From Johnsonella sp. (GTDB taxonomy: Bacteria > Bacillota > Clostridia > Lachnospirales > Lachnospiraceae), in assembly GCA_030529445.1 (NCBI GenBank), contig JAUMWW010000016.1, forward strand, positions 1 through 58,686: a stretch of 58,686 nucleotides of DNA, read 5' to 3'. How positions within the stretch are numbered: the first letter of the stretch is position 1; every line of letters starts with the position of its first letter. A model generated the notes under the pieces. That model saw only the letters and a program-made list of their open reading frames with translations, was not told the origin of the DNA and made no database searches. Shown here one piece after another: positions 1 to 7,923 of this stretch. A program made the translations under genes and the position numbers.

Positions 1-603
1 GGTCTGGTCATGGGTAACATAGACCATCGTCGTTCCCGTTTCGGTATGCAGACGCTTAAGCTCCGATCTCATGTCCACGCGAAGCTTCGCATCCAGATTG
101 GAGAGAGGCTCGTCCAGAAGCAAAAGAGCAGGCTTGGAGGCGATAGCTCTTGCGATCGCCACTCTCTGCTGCTGTCCTCCGGAAAGCTCCGAGGGATAGC
201 GGTGAATATATTTTTTGATCTGCATTTTCTCCAATGCATCATCGATTCTCTCACTGATTTCTTCCTTGCTCAGCTTTTGAATCTTAAGTCCGAACTCGAT
301 ATTTTGCTCCACCGTCATATGCGGCCAGAGCGCGTAGGACTGAAATACCAGATTCAGATTTCTCTCCGAGGGAGAAGCATAATATGCCTCCTTTGCATTG
401 ACAATCTCCTTTTCATCCATACGGATCTTGCCGTTTTGCGGCTTCTCCAGACCTGCAAGCACCCGCAGGGTCGTCGTCTTTCCGCAGCCGGAGGGACCGA
501 GCAGGGTCATAAAATCTCCGTTCTCTATCGTCAGGCTGAGATTTTTTAAGATATGATTTTTCCCGTAATACTTATCTATGTTCTGAAGCTCTATTCTGCT
601 CAT
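1..603 (-). CDS. ABC transporter ATP-binding protein, Fbp/Pot type (partial, 3' end off window)
   Basis: ATPase that would energise import with the permease encoded just upstream. The first 201 codons are visible. They show Walker A GPSGCGKTT near residue 37, the Q-loop FQSYALWPHM, signature LSGGQQQR, Walker B LLLLDEP, D-loop LSNLDAKL and the switch THDQ, which lies at the window edge. The order and spelling match the FbpC/PotA/AfuC family; the C-terminal TOBE domain expected in that family is outside the window. The ATG at 603 follows a GAAAGGATG ribosome-binding site. It lies 66 bases after the permease stop, so it is probably the third gene of the HAD-permease-ATPase operon. The substrate cannot be read from the ATPase. 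Family is clear; iron versus sugar-phosphate versus polyamine remains open. Confidence 0.9.
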   Translation of the reverse strand, partial: MSRIELQNIDKYYGKNHILKNLSLTIENGDFMTLLGPSGCGKTTTLRVLAGLEKPQNGKIRMDEKEIVNAKEAYYASPSERNLNLVFQSYALWPHMTVEQNIEFGLKIQKLSKEEISERIDDALEKMQIKKYIHRYPSELSGGQQQRVAIARAIASKPALLLLDEPLSNLDAKLRVDMRSELKRLHTETGTTMVYVTHDQT

Positions 604-669
604 AGCAAACATCCTTTCATTTCTCTCTTAATCTTTATCGCTTCTGTGTCAAAAGACTTCCCTTTCTCA

Positions 670-2505
670 TCAACCTCCCATACTCTTTGCCATATCCGCC
701 TTTCCGAAGATCGTCGCCAATGCATATACCAAAAAGACGATCAAAAACATCACGATAGCCACGCAGTTGGAAGCCTGCTGTATATTCTGATTCTGATACT
801 GGAAAGCGAGATAGGGCAGGGTTGAAGTGCTCGGCGTCATGATCAGTATGATCAGATCCAGCTCCTTCATAATGGATACAAAAATCAGCATGAAGCCGGA
901 AATAAAACCGCCCTTGCTTAAGGGGAAGACGATGCTCATGAAGCGCTTGAAAAATCCCGCTCCCGAAATCTCCGCCGCTTCCTCCAGATCGCCTCCGATC
1001 TGCATCATATTTGCCGTTCCCGCTCTGGAGGCAAAGGGAAGATGCTTGACTACGGAAACCAGAGTCAGCAATGCAAAGGTTCCGTAAAGCGAAGGCAGAA
1101 CCGGTATTCCGAAAATCATCTGCGGTCTGGAAAACATGGAAAGATAAATTCCGCCGAAGGCGATCGAGGGAATCAGATAGGGAATGAATACGAACTGCTC
1201 GATCAGCTTCCCGTAAAACTTTCCTCTTCCCTTTACGCAGATATATCCTACGATCTGCCCCAGTATCGTACCGAAAATACCGTTGATAAAGGTCAGCTTA
1301 AGCGAATTGATCAAAGAATTGATAAATTCCCGATTATGGAAAATTCCCGGCATTCCTTCCATGATATCTTTCTTCGAGCCGTCTCCTATCCAATAATAGG
1401 TCGTGAAATTTGCGAGAGAATAGCTGCCCTCCTTCAGCATAAAGGAATCCATCACCAGTATTGCGATGGGCGTGATGATTCCGACCAGAAAGAATACGAT
1501 CAGAAGCGTGCTGATCCATGCCTTATGTGCGCCCAGGCTCAGAAGAGTCGATCTTTTTCCCTTTCCGCCTATGGTTGCAAAGGATTTTCTCGATCCGATC
1601 AGCTTCTGGTTGATAAATACCGATATCGAAGCGATCATGATCATGACCACAGCCATGGAAAATGCCGTCTGTGTATCCTGTGATTTGCTGTTCATATAAA
1701 GCTGGCTGGAAAGCGTCACGAAATTTACCTTTGAACCCAGATAGTTGATTACGCCGAAGGTTCCGATCGCCTTGGAAAAGGTCAGGATAAAGGCGGAAAG
1801 CATCGCCGGCAGCACGAGAGGAAGGGTAATTTTCTTCAAAATCGCGAGCTTTTTCGCTCCCTGAATCTCTCCCATTTCTTCCAGTTCGGAATTGATCGAG
1901 TTGAGCGCCGCGGAAACCAGTAAATAGGCATATGCATAATAATGCAGTGAAAGCACGATGATGATGGCGATCGGTCCGTATGCCAGCCATTCCGGTATAT
2001 TGATTCCGAGGCTCGTCATAAATCCGGGTGCTCCTCCGATTCTCTGCGTTTTGAACATCGCAAGCCATGCCTGAGATTTTGCCCAGGAAGGGATCATATA
2101 AGGTATAATAACCGCCAGCGAGAAAAATCCCTTAAAGGGAAGATCCGTCCTGACCATCAGCCATGCCAGTATGGATCCCAGAGAAATCGCTCCGATGGAA
2201 ACAAATAACCCGATGAGCAGGGAATTGAGCAGAGGCTGGATAAAGAGCTTCCTGCTCAGTTTACTGAGCAAAAGTCTCTGCCAATAATAAAAGGTAAAGG
2301 ATCCTGCCGGTACCTTCGCCCGCATCGCGTCCCTCTGTGCCATTGTAAATGTGGTGGAAATCATATCAAACAAGGGCACGATAATCAAATAGCTTAGGAG
2401 CAGAATCGCAAGAGCCACCATGATATTATACGGATTTTTTACTATGGACAGAATGATGTTCTTCATTCTCGTGGATTTGGAATATGTTTCATTTTTTTTG
2501 TTCAT
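670..2505 (-). CDS. Fused double ABC permease, FbpB/AfuB-like
   Basis: Integral membrane import permease of 611 residues with two BPD_transp_1 units in one chain, as in FbpB/AfuB of periplasmic-binding-protein-dependent importers. Two EAA loops that contact the ATPase are visible: one around MGEIQGAKKLAILKKI in the first half, and one around LEEAAEISGAGFFKRF near the C-terminus. About twelve hydrophobic segments are spread along it. The open frame begins 13 codons earlier, but GGGGGAG lies six bases before the ATG at 2505, so that start was chosen. It is preceded by the HAD gene (54-base gap) and followed by the ATPase. No substrate-binding lipoprotein gene is in the window; it could follow the ATPase off the left edge. 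Confidence 0.88.
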   Translation of the reverse strand: MNKKNETYSKSTRMKNIILSIVKNPYNIMVALAILLLSYLIIVPLFDMISTTFTMAQRDAMRAKVPAGSFTFYYWQRLLLSKLSRKLFIQPLLNSLLIGLFVSIGAISLGSILAWLMVRTDLPFKGFFSLAVIIPYMIPSWAKSQAWLAMFKTQRIGGAPGFMTSLGINIPEWLAYGPIAIIIVLSLHYYAYAYLLVSAALNSINSELEEMGEIQGAKKLAILKKITLPLVLPAMLSAFILTFSKAIGTFGVINYLGSKVNFVTLSSQLYMNSKSQDTQTAFSMAVVMIMIASISVFINQKLIGSRKSFATIGGKGKRSTLLSLGAHKAWISTLLIVFFLVGIITPIAILVMDSFMLKEGSYSLANFTTYYWIGDGSKKDIMEGMPGIFHNREFINSLINSLKLTFINGIFGTILGQIVGYICVKGRGKFYGKLIEQFVFIPYLIPSIAFGGIYLSMFSRPQMIFGIPVLPSLYGTFALLTLVSVVKHLPFASRAGTANMMQIGGDLEEAAEISGAGFFKRFMSIVFPLSKGGFISGFMLIFVSIMKELDLIILIMTPSTSTLPYLAFQYQNQNIQQASNCVAIVMFLIVFLVYALATIFGKADMAKSMGG

Positions 2506-2559
2506 CTTCATCTCCCCCGGTAAAGCAGTCTTTTTCCTTCCCAAAATTCACTCTCTTTT

Positions 2560-3333
2560 TCAGCCTCTGTTCTTTTTATCCTCTCCTTTGAGGAAATCCA
2601 AAGCCAAAAAAATTTCCTTCAATTCCTTTATCTTGAAATCCTCTCTTAAATTGCAGCTTTCGTATTCCCGATCTTTGCGGGAAACCGCAGGATTACCGAT
2701 TTTAATCATGGTTTTCCATCCCGCATTTCTTGCGCCGAGCAGATCTCTTGAAATCGTATCTCCGATATAGCATGCCTCCTCTGCGCCGATTTCCAGCTCT
2801 TTCAGAGCAAGATCGAAGATTTTTCTGTTCGGCTTCCTGATCCCGCAAACGCTGCTTAAAACTATGCTTTCAAAAAGATGATCTATGCCGTATTCTCTTA
2901 AAATCTGCGGAACAAAATTAAGACTCATAATATTGGAGATCACGCCCAGGCGATACCCTCTTCTTTTGAGCTCCTCCAGCACCTCACCCAAGCCCTCTCT
3001 CTTGATCAGTTTCTTTCGGTAACGGTCAAAGATATAGCTCAGCTTCTCTCCCTTTCCCCAAAGCTCCCGATCCGAAACATCGTAAGCTTTCAGCATAAAT
3101 TCCTTCCAGATCCTGTCTCCCGCAAGCTCGATCAGATTTTGCTCCGCATATTTCTTATACTCCGCCGCGCCCTCTTCAATCCGCTCAAAAAGATTCTTTG
3201 CACCGTCCTCAATTCGAATACCGTTTTCTTCGAGGCATTGCAGCATGAGGCTTTGATAAAGCGCGGTAGAGAGGGGATCAAAGGAGCTCGTATGAAATGT
3301 TCCTCCAATATCGAATACCAAAGCTTTTATCAT
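2560..3333 (-). CDS. HAD-family hydrolase
   Basis: Haloacid-dehalogenase-type phosphatase, 257 residues. Motif I is VFDIGGT with nucleophile Asp8; the usual second Asp (D+2) is Gly, a variant also seen in YihX-like HADs. Motif II is GVISN, motif III the Lys in IRKPN, and motif IV IGDTISRD near residue 193. The helical insert between motifs I and II fits a C1 cap. It is first in the operon with the Fbp/Afu-type transporter and sits behind a LacI-controlled promoter. A role in dephosphorylating an imported phosphorylated sugar is therefore attractive but inferred. The low-specificity HAD fold does not allow a substrate to be named. Confidence 0.85.
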   Translation of the reverse strand: MIKALVFDIGGTFHTSSFDPLSTALYQSLMLQCLEENGIRIEDGAKNLFERIEEGAAEYKKYAEQNLIELAGDRIWKEFMLKAYDVSDRELWGKGEKLSYIFDRYRKKLIKREGLGEVLEELKRRGYRLGVISNIMSLNFVPQILREYGIDHLFESIVLSSVCGIRKPNRKIFDLALKELEIGAEEACYIGDTISRDLLGARNAGWKTMIKIGNPAVSRKDREYESCNLREDFKIKELKEIFLALDFLKGEDKKNRG

Positions 3334-3364
3334 TTTTTCCTCCCCGATCCGATTTCCGTATTTC

Positions 3365-3378
3365 TGTAAACGTTTGCC
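3365..3378. promoter_or_regulatory. LacI-type operator of the HAD/ABC operon
   Basis: TGTAAACGTTTGCC matches 12 of 14 positions of the LacI/CcpA-class consensus TGWAANCGNTNWCA. It lies about 15 bases downstream of the -10 box of the minus-strand promoter, where a bound repressor would block transcription. The perfect sister site is at 3527-3540. Confidence 0.6.
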
Positions 3379-3392
3379 TTTTTGTTTTTATC

Positions 3393-3421
3393 AGAATATC
3401 ATTTCAAATTTATTTTGTCAA
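3393..3421 (-). promoter_or_regulatory. Sigma-70 promoter of the HAD/ABC operon
   Basis: On the minus strand, -35 TTGACA (3416-3421), a 17-base spacer and -10 TATTCT (3393-3398). This is a near-consensus promoter with its predicted start about 50 bases upstream of the HAD start codon and an operator downstream. Confidence 0.7.
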
Positions 3422-3486
3422 TTATCTTTGTTGGAAATATATAGAATAATCGCGATAAAGATTGTTAAATTGTTAGTTTTTTAGAC

Positions 3487-3516
3487 TTGAGTTTGGTTCT
3501 TTAACAATGTTATACT
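3487..3516 (+). promoter_or_regulatory. Promoter of the LacI-family regulator gene
   Basis: -35 TTGAGT (3487-3492), 18-base spacer, -10 TATACT (3511-3516). The operator at 3527-3540 covers the expected start point, which suggests autoregulation. Confidence 0.5.
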
Positions 3517-3526
3517 GTATTATGCC

Positions 3527-3540
3527 TGTAAACGTTTTCA
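3527..3540. promoter_or_regulatory. LacI-type operator at the regulator's own promoter
   Basis: TGTAAACGTTTTCA is a perfect match to TGWAANCGNTNWCA. It is ten bases downstream of the -10 box of the regulator gene and shares the block TGTAAACGTTT with the site at 3365-3378. A CcpA cre site would look the same, so CcpA binding is an alternative reading. Confidence 0.65.
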
Positions 3541-3565
3541 CATTTTACTCTTTGGGAGGCATATG

Positions 3566-4576
3566 ATGAAACAGACCACGATCAAAGATATTGCAAAACT
3601 CGCCGGCGTATCCTATGCCAGCGTATCCCGCGCCTTAAATAACAAGGGGCATGTCAGCCCCAAGACCCGGGAAAAAATTCTTCAGATCTGTGAAAGCCAA
3701 GGCTATCGTACGAATATCCTTGCACGAAATCTGATCCGCAAAAAAACAAACGTCATCGGTTTGGTCATTCCCGATGCCAGCAATCCTTTTTATGCGGAAA
3801 TTGCTCTGCATATAGAGATCTATATGAGGAAAATGGGATATAATACTATGCTTTGCAGTACCTTAAACGAGGAAAAGACGATGGAGGAGCTCTTCGATTT
3901 TTTGCTCGGACAAAGAGTCGACGGCATCATCCTCGCCAGTTCTCAGGACTATGCGGTAAAATATGCAAAAGACTGCCCTCTGGTTCTTCTCGGAAGCTCT
4001 TTTTACGAAGAGGATATCAAACATTTAAATATCGTCAGCTCCGATACGATCAGCGGAGGAAGCATTGTGGCAGAATATCTGCTCTCCCTCGGGCATAAAA
4101 AAATCACCTATATCGGGCATCGTCCCGGAAGCATCACCCATAAAAACAGGCTGGAAGGCTTTGCACGAACACTTAAGCGGCACGGTCTTGACTTTACGCT
4201 GATTGAAAACAGCAAGAGCTCCTCTTCGATCGACAGCGGATATGCATTGGGCAGAGAGTTTTTCCAAAAGAAGCTCTCTCATACGGCGATTTTTGCAGCT
4301 ACGGATTCCACCGCTCTGGGACTGCTTAAGGCGGCGGATGAATTTCATCTCAAGATTCCCGAGGATATTTCTCTCATCGGTTATGATAATATCGTCTATT
4401 CCTCTCTCCCGATGATAGAATTGACGACCATAGATCAGAGAAAAGAAAATCTTGCCGGAGAATCCGCAAAGCTCCTGCTCGAGCTCTTGCAAAATCCCAA
4501 AACGGAATGCTATACCAGGCGCTTGATCAAACCTATGCTTTTAGAGAGAAAATCCTGTAGACTCTGTGAGGCATGA
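3566..4576 (+). CDS. LacI-family transcriptional regulator
   Basis: DNA-binding repressor of about 336 residues. The N-terminal helix-turn-helix TIKDIAKLAGVSYASVSRAL (residues 4-23) is followed by the hinge helix and a periplasmic-binding-protein-like effector domain starting at VIGLVIPDASNPFYAE. GGGAGG precedes two adjacent ATGs (3563, 3566); the second has the better six-base spacing. It is divergent from the HAD/ABC operon and shares operator-like sites with it, so it is the likely regulator of that transporter. The effector is probably a sugar or sugar phosphate, but the sequence alone does not say which. Confidence 0.9.
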   Translation: MKQTTIKDIAKLAGVSYASVSRALNNKGHVSPKTREKILQICESQGYRTNILARNLIRKKTNVIGLVIPDASNPFYAEIALHIEIYMRKMGYNTMLCSTLNEEKTMEELFDFLLGQRVDGIILASSQDYAVKYAKDCPLVLLGSSFYEEDIKHLNIVSSDTISGGSIVAEYLLSLGHKKITYIGHRPGSITHKNRLEGFARTLKRHGLDFTLIENSKSSSSIDSGYALGREFFQKKLSHTAIFAATDSTALGLLKAADEFHLKIPEDISLIGYDNIVYSSLPMIELTTIDQRKENLAGESAKLLLELLQNPKTECYTRRLIKPMLLERKSCRLCEA

Positions 4577-4652
4577 TCAGAAAGACAATCTCGGCGCTTA
4601 AAGCGAAAAATCCAAGTTCAACACAAAAGAGCGAAACATCCCCCTCCCCAAA

Positions 4653-4705
4653 AGCCCGGATCAAAATCCGAGGCTGAAGAAGGCGGGATGCTTCGCCCTT
4701 TTTTT
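4653..4705 (+). terminator. Tandem-hairpin terminator after the LacI gene
   Basis: First hairpin: AGCC-CGGAT, loop CAAA, ATCCG-A-GGCT (4653-4675), with one bulge. Second: GGCG (4682-4685) pairing with CGCC (4694-4697), then seven T residues. Confidence 0.55.
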
Positions 4706-4716
4706 GATAAACCGTT

Positions 4717-5733
4717 TTATATTAAATAAATCATACAATTCGGAAGCCAATCTCTGAGCCGCTTCACTTCCTCCTCATCCATCTGCCTGCTTCCGACATA
4801 AAGGCATTTCAGATTGAGCAGATTCTTAAAGATGGAGGGATCGATTGGCGCCTCGGAGGAGATTTGCAGTCTTCGCAGGCTGCGCAGGGATCTGATCGCC
4901 GAATAATCCTCTATGGGGTTCATCCAAAGACTCAATGTTCTCAAATTCTCCATGTTTTTTAATACGCTGATATCGCTGATTTGATTCCATCCGATATAGA
5001 GCGAAGAAAGCGACTTCAGATTTTCGAGGCTTTTGATTTCCTGCACCGCATTTTTTTCCAAATCCAGATAACGAAGCTTTCTCATTTCCGATAGAAGAGA
5101 TACTTCCTCTATTTTATTTACCGTTGCCGAAAAATTCTCTATTTCCTTAAGCTCCGCCAAGGGCGCGAGATCGGAAACCGCATTAAAGCTGATATCGAGT
5201 TTTTTCAGTGATTTTAAATTGTGCAGGGCTTTGATCTCATCAATCCGATTTTCTTTCAGGTTCAGCTCCAGCAAGTCGGTCATCGCTTCAAGAAAGGAGA
5301 GATCCTTAATTTTATTATTGGAAAGATCAAGATAATTGAGATCTTCCAGCTTTGCAAGAGGCGATGCATCTTCTATGCAGTTATCCGCGAGTCCGAGTTC
5401 TCTGAGCTCTTCCATCTCTTCGAGCATCTTGATATCCTTGATATAATTATCGGATAAAAGCAGGGTTTCCAGCCTTTTTATCTCTCTGAGAGAAGGAAGA
5501 TCCGAAATATAATTTTCCGAAAGATCCGCCGAAAAAAGATTGCTGAAATTATTTAAAAATCTCATATCCGTAATATTGTTTTTCACCAATTCAATCTCTT
5601 CCAAATCCCTGATCTTTTCCTTGATATCGATATCCCCGTCTTCTATATCCGCATTGCAGACCGAAAGTTTTTTTTCACGGATGCTGTAACTCTCTCCCTT
5701 AATATTTATTTTTTTCTCGAAAAAACTCTTCAT
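4717..5733 (-). CDS. Cytosolic leucine-rich-repeat protein (SDS22/internalin-type repeats)
   Basis: Protein of 338 residues that is almost entirely leucine-rich repeats of about 22 residues, roughly ten copies. Typical units are LNYLDLSNNKIKDLSFLEAM and LRYLDLEKNAVQEIKSLENL, from about residue 45 to 310. No signal peptide, membrane segment or sorting motif is visible, so unlike classical internalins it should stay in the cytoplasm. AAGGAGG lies four bases before the ATG. It follows the M64 peptidase gene on the same strand and could be reached by read-through past the hairpin at 5784-5831. The partner protein is unknown. The family call is firm, the function is not. Confidence 0.75.
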   Translation of the reverse strand: MKSFFEKKINIKGESYSIREKKLSVCNADIEDGDIDIKEKIRDLEEIELVKNNITDMRFLNNFSNLFSADLSENYISDLPSLREIKRLETLLLSDNYIKDIKMLEEMEELRELGLADNCIEDASPLAKLEDLNYLDLSNNKIKDLSFLEAMTDLLELNLKENRIDEIKALHNLKSLKKLDISFNAVSDLAPLAELKEIENFSATVNKIEEVSLLSEMRKLRYLDLEKNAVQEIKSLENLKSLSSLYIGWNQISDISVLKNMENLRTLSLWMNPIEDYSAIRSLRSLRRLQISSEAPIDPSIFKNLLNLKCLYVGSRQMDEEEVKRLRDWLPNCMIYLI

Positions 5734-5783
5734 TTCGCCTCCTTATCTCCATCATCCATTCTCTATATCCTCAAAACAGATAC

Positions 5784-5831
5784 TGCCGGCTCCGATTCTT
5801 CCCTTATTGAAAAAGAAGCATGAAGCCGGCA
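5784..5831 (-). terminator. Hairpin after the M64 peptidase gene
   Basis: TGCCGGCT (5784-5791) and AGCCGGCA (5824-5831) form a perfect 8-bp stem around an inner TTCTT/AAGAA pairing. The T-run on the minus strand is weak, so termination may be incomplete and the LRR gene may be partly co-transcribed. Confidence 0.45.
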
Positions 5832-5902
5832 GTGCTTTTATACTCTTTTGCGTTTTATGGATCCCGAGGGAATCCGGACAAGTCTCCTTCCCGAATCCGC
5901 AT

Positions 5903-7723
5903 TTATTTTGCAAAAGCTCCGTCCCACTCGCCGTTTTCTCTTACAAAATATCCGTCGGGAGTTCTGCGGTTGGAAAACATCCTGCCCTTGCTGCCATCCG
6001 ATATCGGATTCAGATAATACCATTTTCCGTTAATCAGCTGCCAGCCGGTCAGCATCATTCCTTCGGAAGCGTCCTGAAGAGGGCTCAGATAATACCAGCT
6101 TCCGTCGATATTTAACCATCCCTTCATCATATATGCATCTTCTCCGAAATAATACCAGCGCATGTTTTCCGAAGCTCCCAGCCCGAGCCATTCCTTGGTG
6201 TAAAAACCGCCTCCGGATTTGCCGTACTTCCATCCTTTTTCATCTCTTTTCCATCCGAGGGCTCCCGCTTTGGCATTCGTATAGCTGCTTCCCGAGGAAG
6301 ACGAAGAAGAATCTCCCGAGGAATCCCGGGAAAGATTTGCTTCTCCTTCTATCGTATATGCTCTGATCATGCTTGCCTCATTCATGCCGGAGATTGTCGG
6401 AACAAATTCCGCCCTTACCTTATATTTTCCCGGCATAAAGGGAGCTCTGCCGAGCTCTTTTCCCTTCTCGTTATAATAGGTAAATCGGATTTTGGGATTC
6501 TCCACGATTTGACCCTTATGCCTTACGACAAAGCTCTCCTCTATCTCCTTCGGCGGCTTTCCCGTATATTGGTAAGAGGTTTTATATCCGCTGTAATCCG
6601 CCTCATTTTTTTGTGCATTGGTCGGTCTGCTGTTCTTTCCGTAATCCTGCCAGTGAATCGTGGAAGCCTGCGCATATTTTGACATGGAGTCGCGCAGTCC
6701 CTCACGACAGACTTCACAAAATTCATGGTCTACGGTTCTCGTGCTCAGCAGCTGCATCTTACAGATGCCTTCCGTCGGCTTATACCAGCGGTCGGCGGCA
6801 GGATCTCCGTAACCTACCGCGGTATAGGAATGAATGCTGATTCGGGTATTCTCTTTATAGTCGAGGAATTTTTTCCATTTAATCGTTTCGGGATTATGAT
6901 TCTTCGTCATATTGGCAAGCTCAAAGGCAAATACCTCTCCGGGCCAATATTCATCCGCCAAATTTCCCAAAGCATGCCCGATTTCATGCGCCACGATTTC
7001 CTTTGCCGAAGCATGAACGGAAGTAACGGCGAGGTTGATCGGATTTAATACAATGGGCTCGCTTGCATTCGAGCTGGTCGCCTTATAGGAGGGGAAGGTC
7101 TCGCTGAGTCCGCTTCCTCCATAACGATTCGAATTACAAATAATGACGATCTGATCATAATCTATTCCGTACGCTTTTGCGATATCGTCGCAGCGCTGCA
7201 CTCCCGCCATCGTCGGCTCCAGGAGCCTTTCATAATTGCCGAGATTGCTTAACTGATTAAAGGAGGAACGGAAAAAAGTATCCTTTTCCATTTTATCGCC
7301 GCCGTTTTCCAAGATATTCTTATATTCGGAATAAGACATATCTCTTCCGGCTCCGCTCTCGGCAGAGGGCGTGTACAATGTATAGACCTTGGTGATATCG
7401 CTGAATTCGCTGTATGGATTGATATGCAGAACATAATCCATCAGTTTTTCGGCTTCCTTTCCGAACTTTTCCTTATCCTCGTCCGTATCCAGGAATCCGT
7501 CCGGCATAATCAGGTAAACGATGCTGTGCTCATCATCCAGTTTGCTCTCCTTGATCACATCCAGCTCAAGCCCTGCGGGAGTCCAGTCCTCATCCGAAGT
7601 ATAGTGATCCGCCTCTCCCCCGTTTTCCTCACTGTAGGCATAAGCAGAAAAACCCTCCTGCGCCGCCGAAATAAAGCATACACATAAAAAAGCCATACCG
7701 AACTTCAATATCTTGTTCTTCAT
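5903..7723 (-). CDS. Secreted M64-family metallopeptidase with wall-binding repeats
   Basis: Zinc endopeptidase of 606 residues belonging to the IgA-peptidase (M64) family. The signature HEIGHALGNLADEY begins at His246: His246 and His250 would bind zinc and Glu247 is catalytic. A signal peptide occupies residues 1-29, ending near FSAYA. A serine-rich linker near residues 470-490 leads to C-terminal choline-binding-type repeats such as GSWYYLSP and GKWYYLNP, which suggest attachment to the cell wall. The ATG at 7723 was preferred to the longer frame because GGGGGAGGG lies upstream at good spacing and the signal peptide then starts correctly. It has its own promoter. Cleavage of immunoglobulin is known for one family member only; the substrate here is unknown. 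Confidence 0.88.
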   Translation of the reverse strand: MKNKILKFGMAFLCVCFISAAQEGFSAYAYSEENGGEADHYTSDEDWTPAGLELDVIKESKLDDEHSIVYLIMPDGFLDTDEDKEKFGKEAEKLMDYVLHINPYSEFSDITKVYTLYTPSAESGAGRDMSYSEYKNILENGGDKMEKDTFFRSSFNQLSNLGNYERLLEPTMAGVQRCDDIAKAYGIDYDQIVIICNSNRYGGSGLSETFPSYKATSSNASEPIVLNPINLAVTSVHASAKEIVAHEIGHALGNLADEYWPGEVFAFELANMTKNHNPETIKWKKFLDYKENTRISIHSYTAVGYGDPAADRWYKPTEGICKMQLLSTRTVDHEFCEVCREGLRDSMSKYAQASTIHWQDYGKNSRPTNAQKNEADYSGYKTSYQYTGKPPKEIEESFVVRHKGQIVENPKIRFTYYNEKGKELGRAPFMPGKYKVRAEFVPTISGMNEASMIRAYTIEGEANLSRDSSGDSSSSSSGSSYTNAKAGALGWKRDEKGWKYGKSGGGFYTKEWLGLGASENMRWYYFGEDAYMMKGWLNIDGSWYYLSPLQDASEGMMLTGWQLINGKWYYLNPISDGSKGRMFSNRRTPDGYFVRENGEWDGAFAK

Positions 7724-7800
7724 CTCAATGCCCTCCCCCGATATAAAATTTGATCTCAAACTATGCAATTTCACTATTTAATACCATTTTTTTCTGTATA

Positions 7801-7829
7801 ATTATAGCATGCCTAATATGGGGTTTCAA
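7801..7829 (-). promoter_or_regulatory. Promoter of the M64 peptidase gene
   Basis: -35 TTGAAA (7824-7829), 17-base spacer, -10 TATAAT (7801-7806) on the minus strand. It lies directly after the terminator of the giant surface-protein gene, so the peptidase is an independent unit with a leader of about 70 bases. Confidence 0.7.
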
Positions 7830-7837
7830 TATAAAAA

Positions 7838-7887
7838 AGTTTAAAAAGAGTGAAAGCGACAAATTGAAACTGCCGCTTTCACTCTTT
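7838..7887 (-). terminator. Strong terminator of the giant surface-protein gene
   Basis: A perfect 14-bp stem (AAAGAGTGAAAGCG at 7845-7858 with its complement at 7874-7887) is followed on the minus strand by TTTTTAAACTTTTTT. Confidence 0.85.
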
Positions 7888-7923
7888 CTTTTTTCTCTTA
7901 TCCGAAGCCGGAAGAGAGCTCTT

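Noticed and set aside
2506-2544. Longer start for the double permease and similar upstream extensions (7724-7774, 23241-23309, 28172-28252, 56805-56903)
   Set aside because: In each case a better-spaced ribosome-binding site supports the internal start, and signal peptides or family lengths agree.
3443-3460. Second ATCGCGAT palindrome, as in the hyd promoter, suggesting a shared regulator
   Set aside because: Only eight bases match and the flanks differ; likely coincidence in AT-rich DNA.
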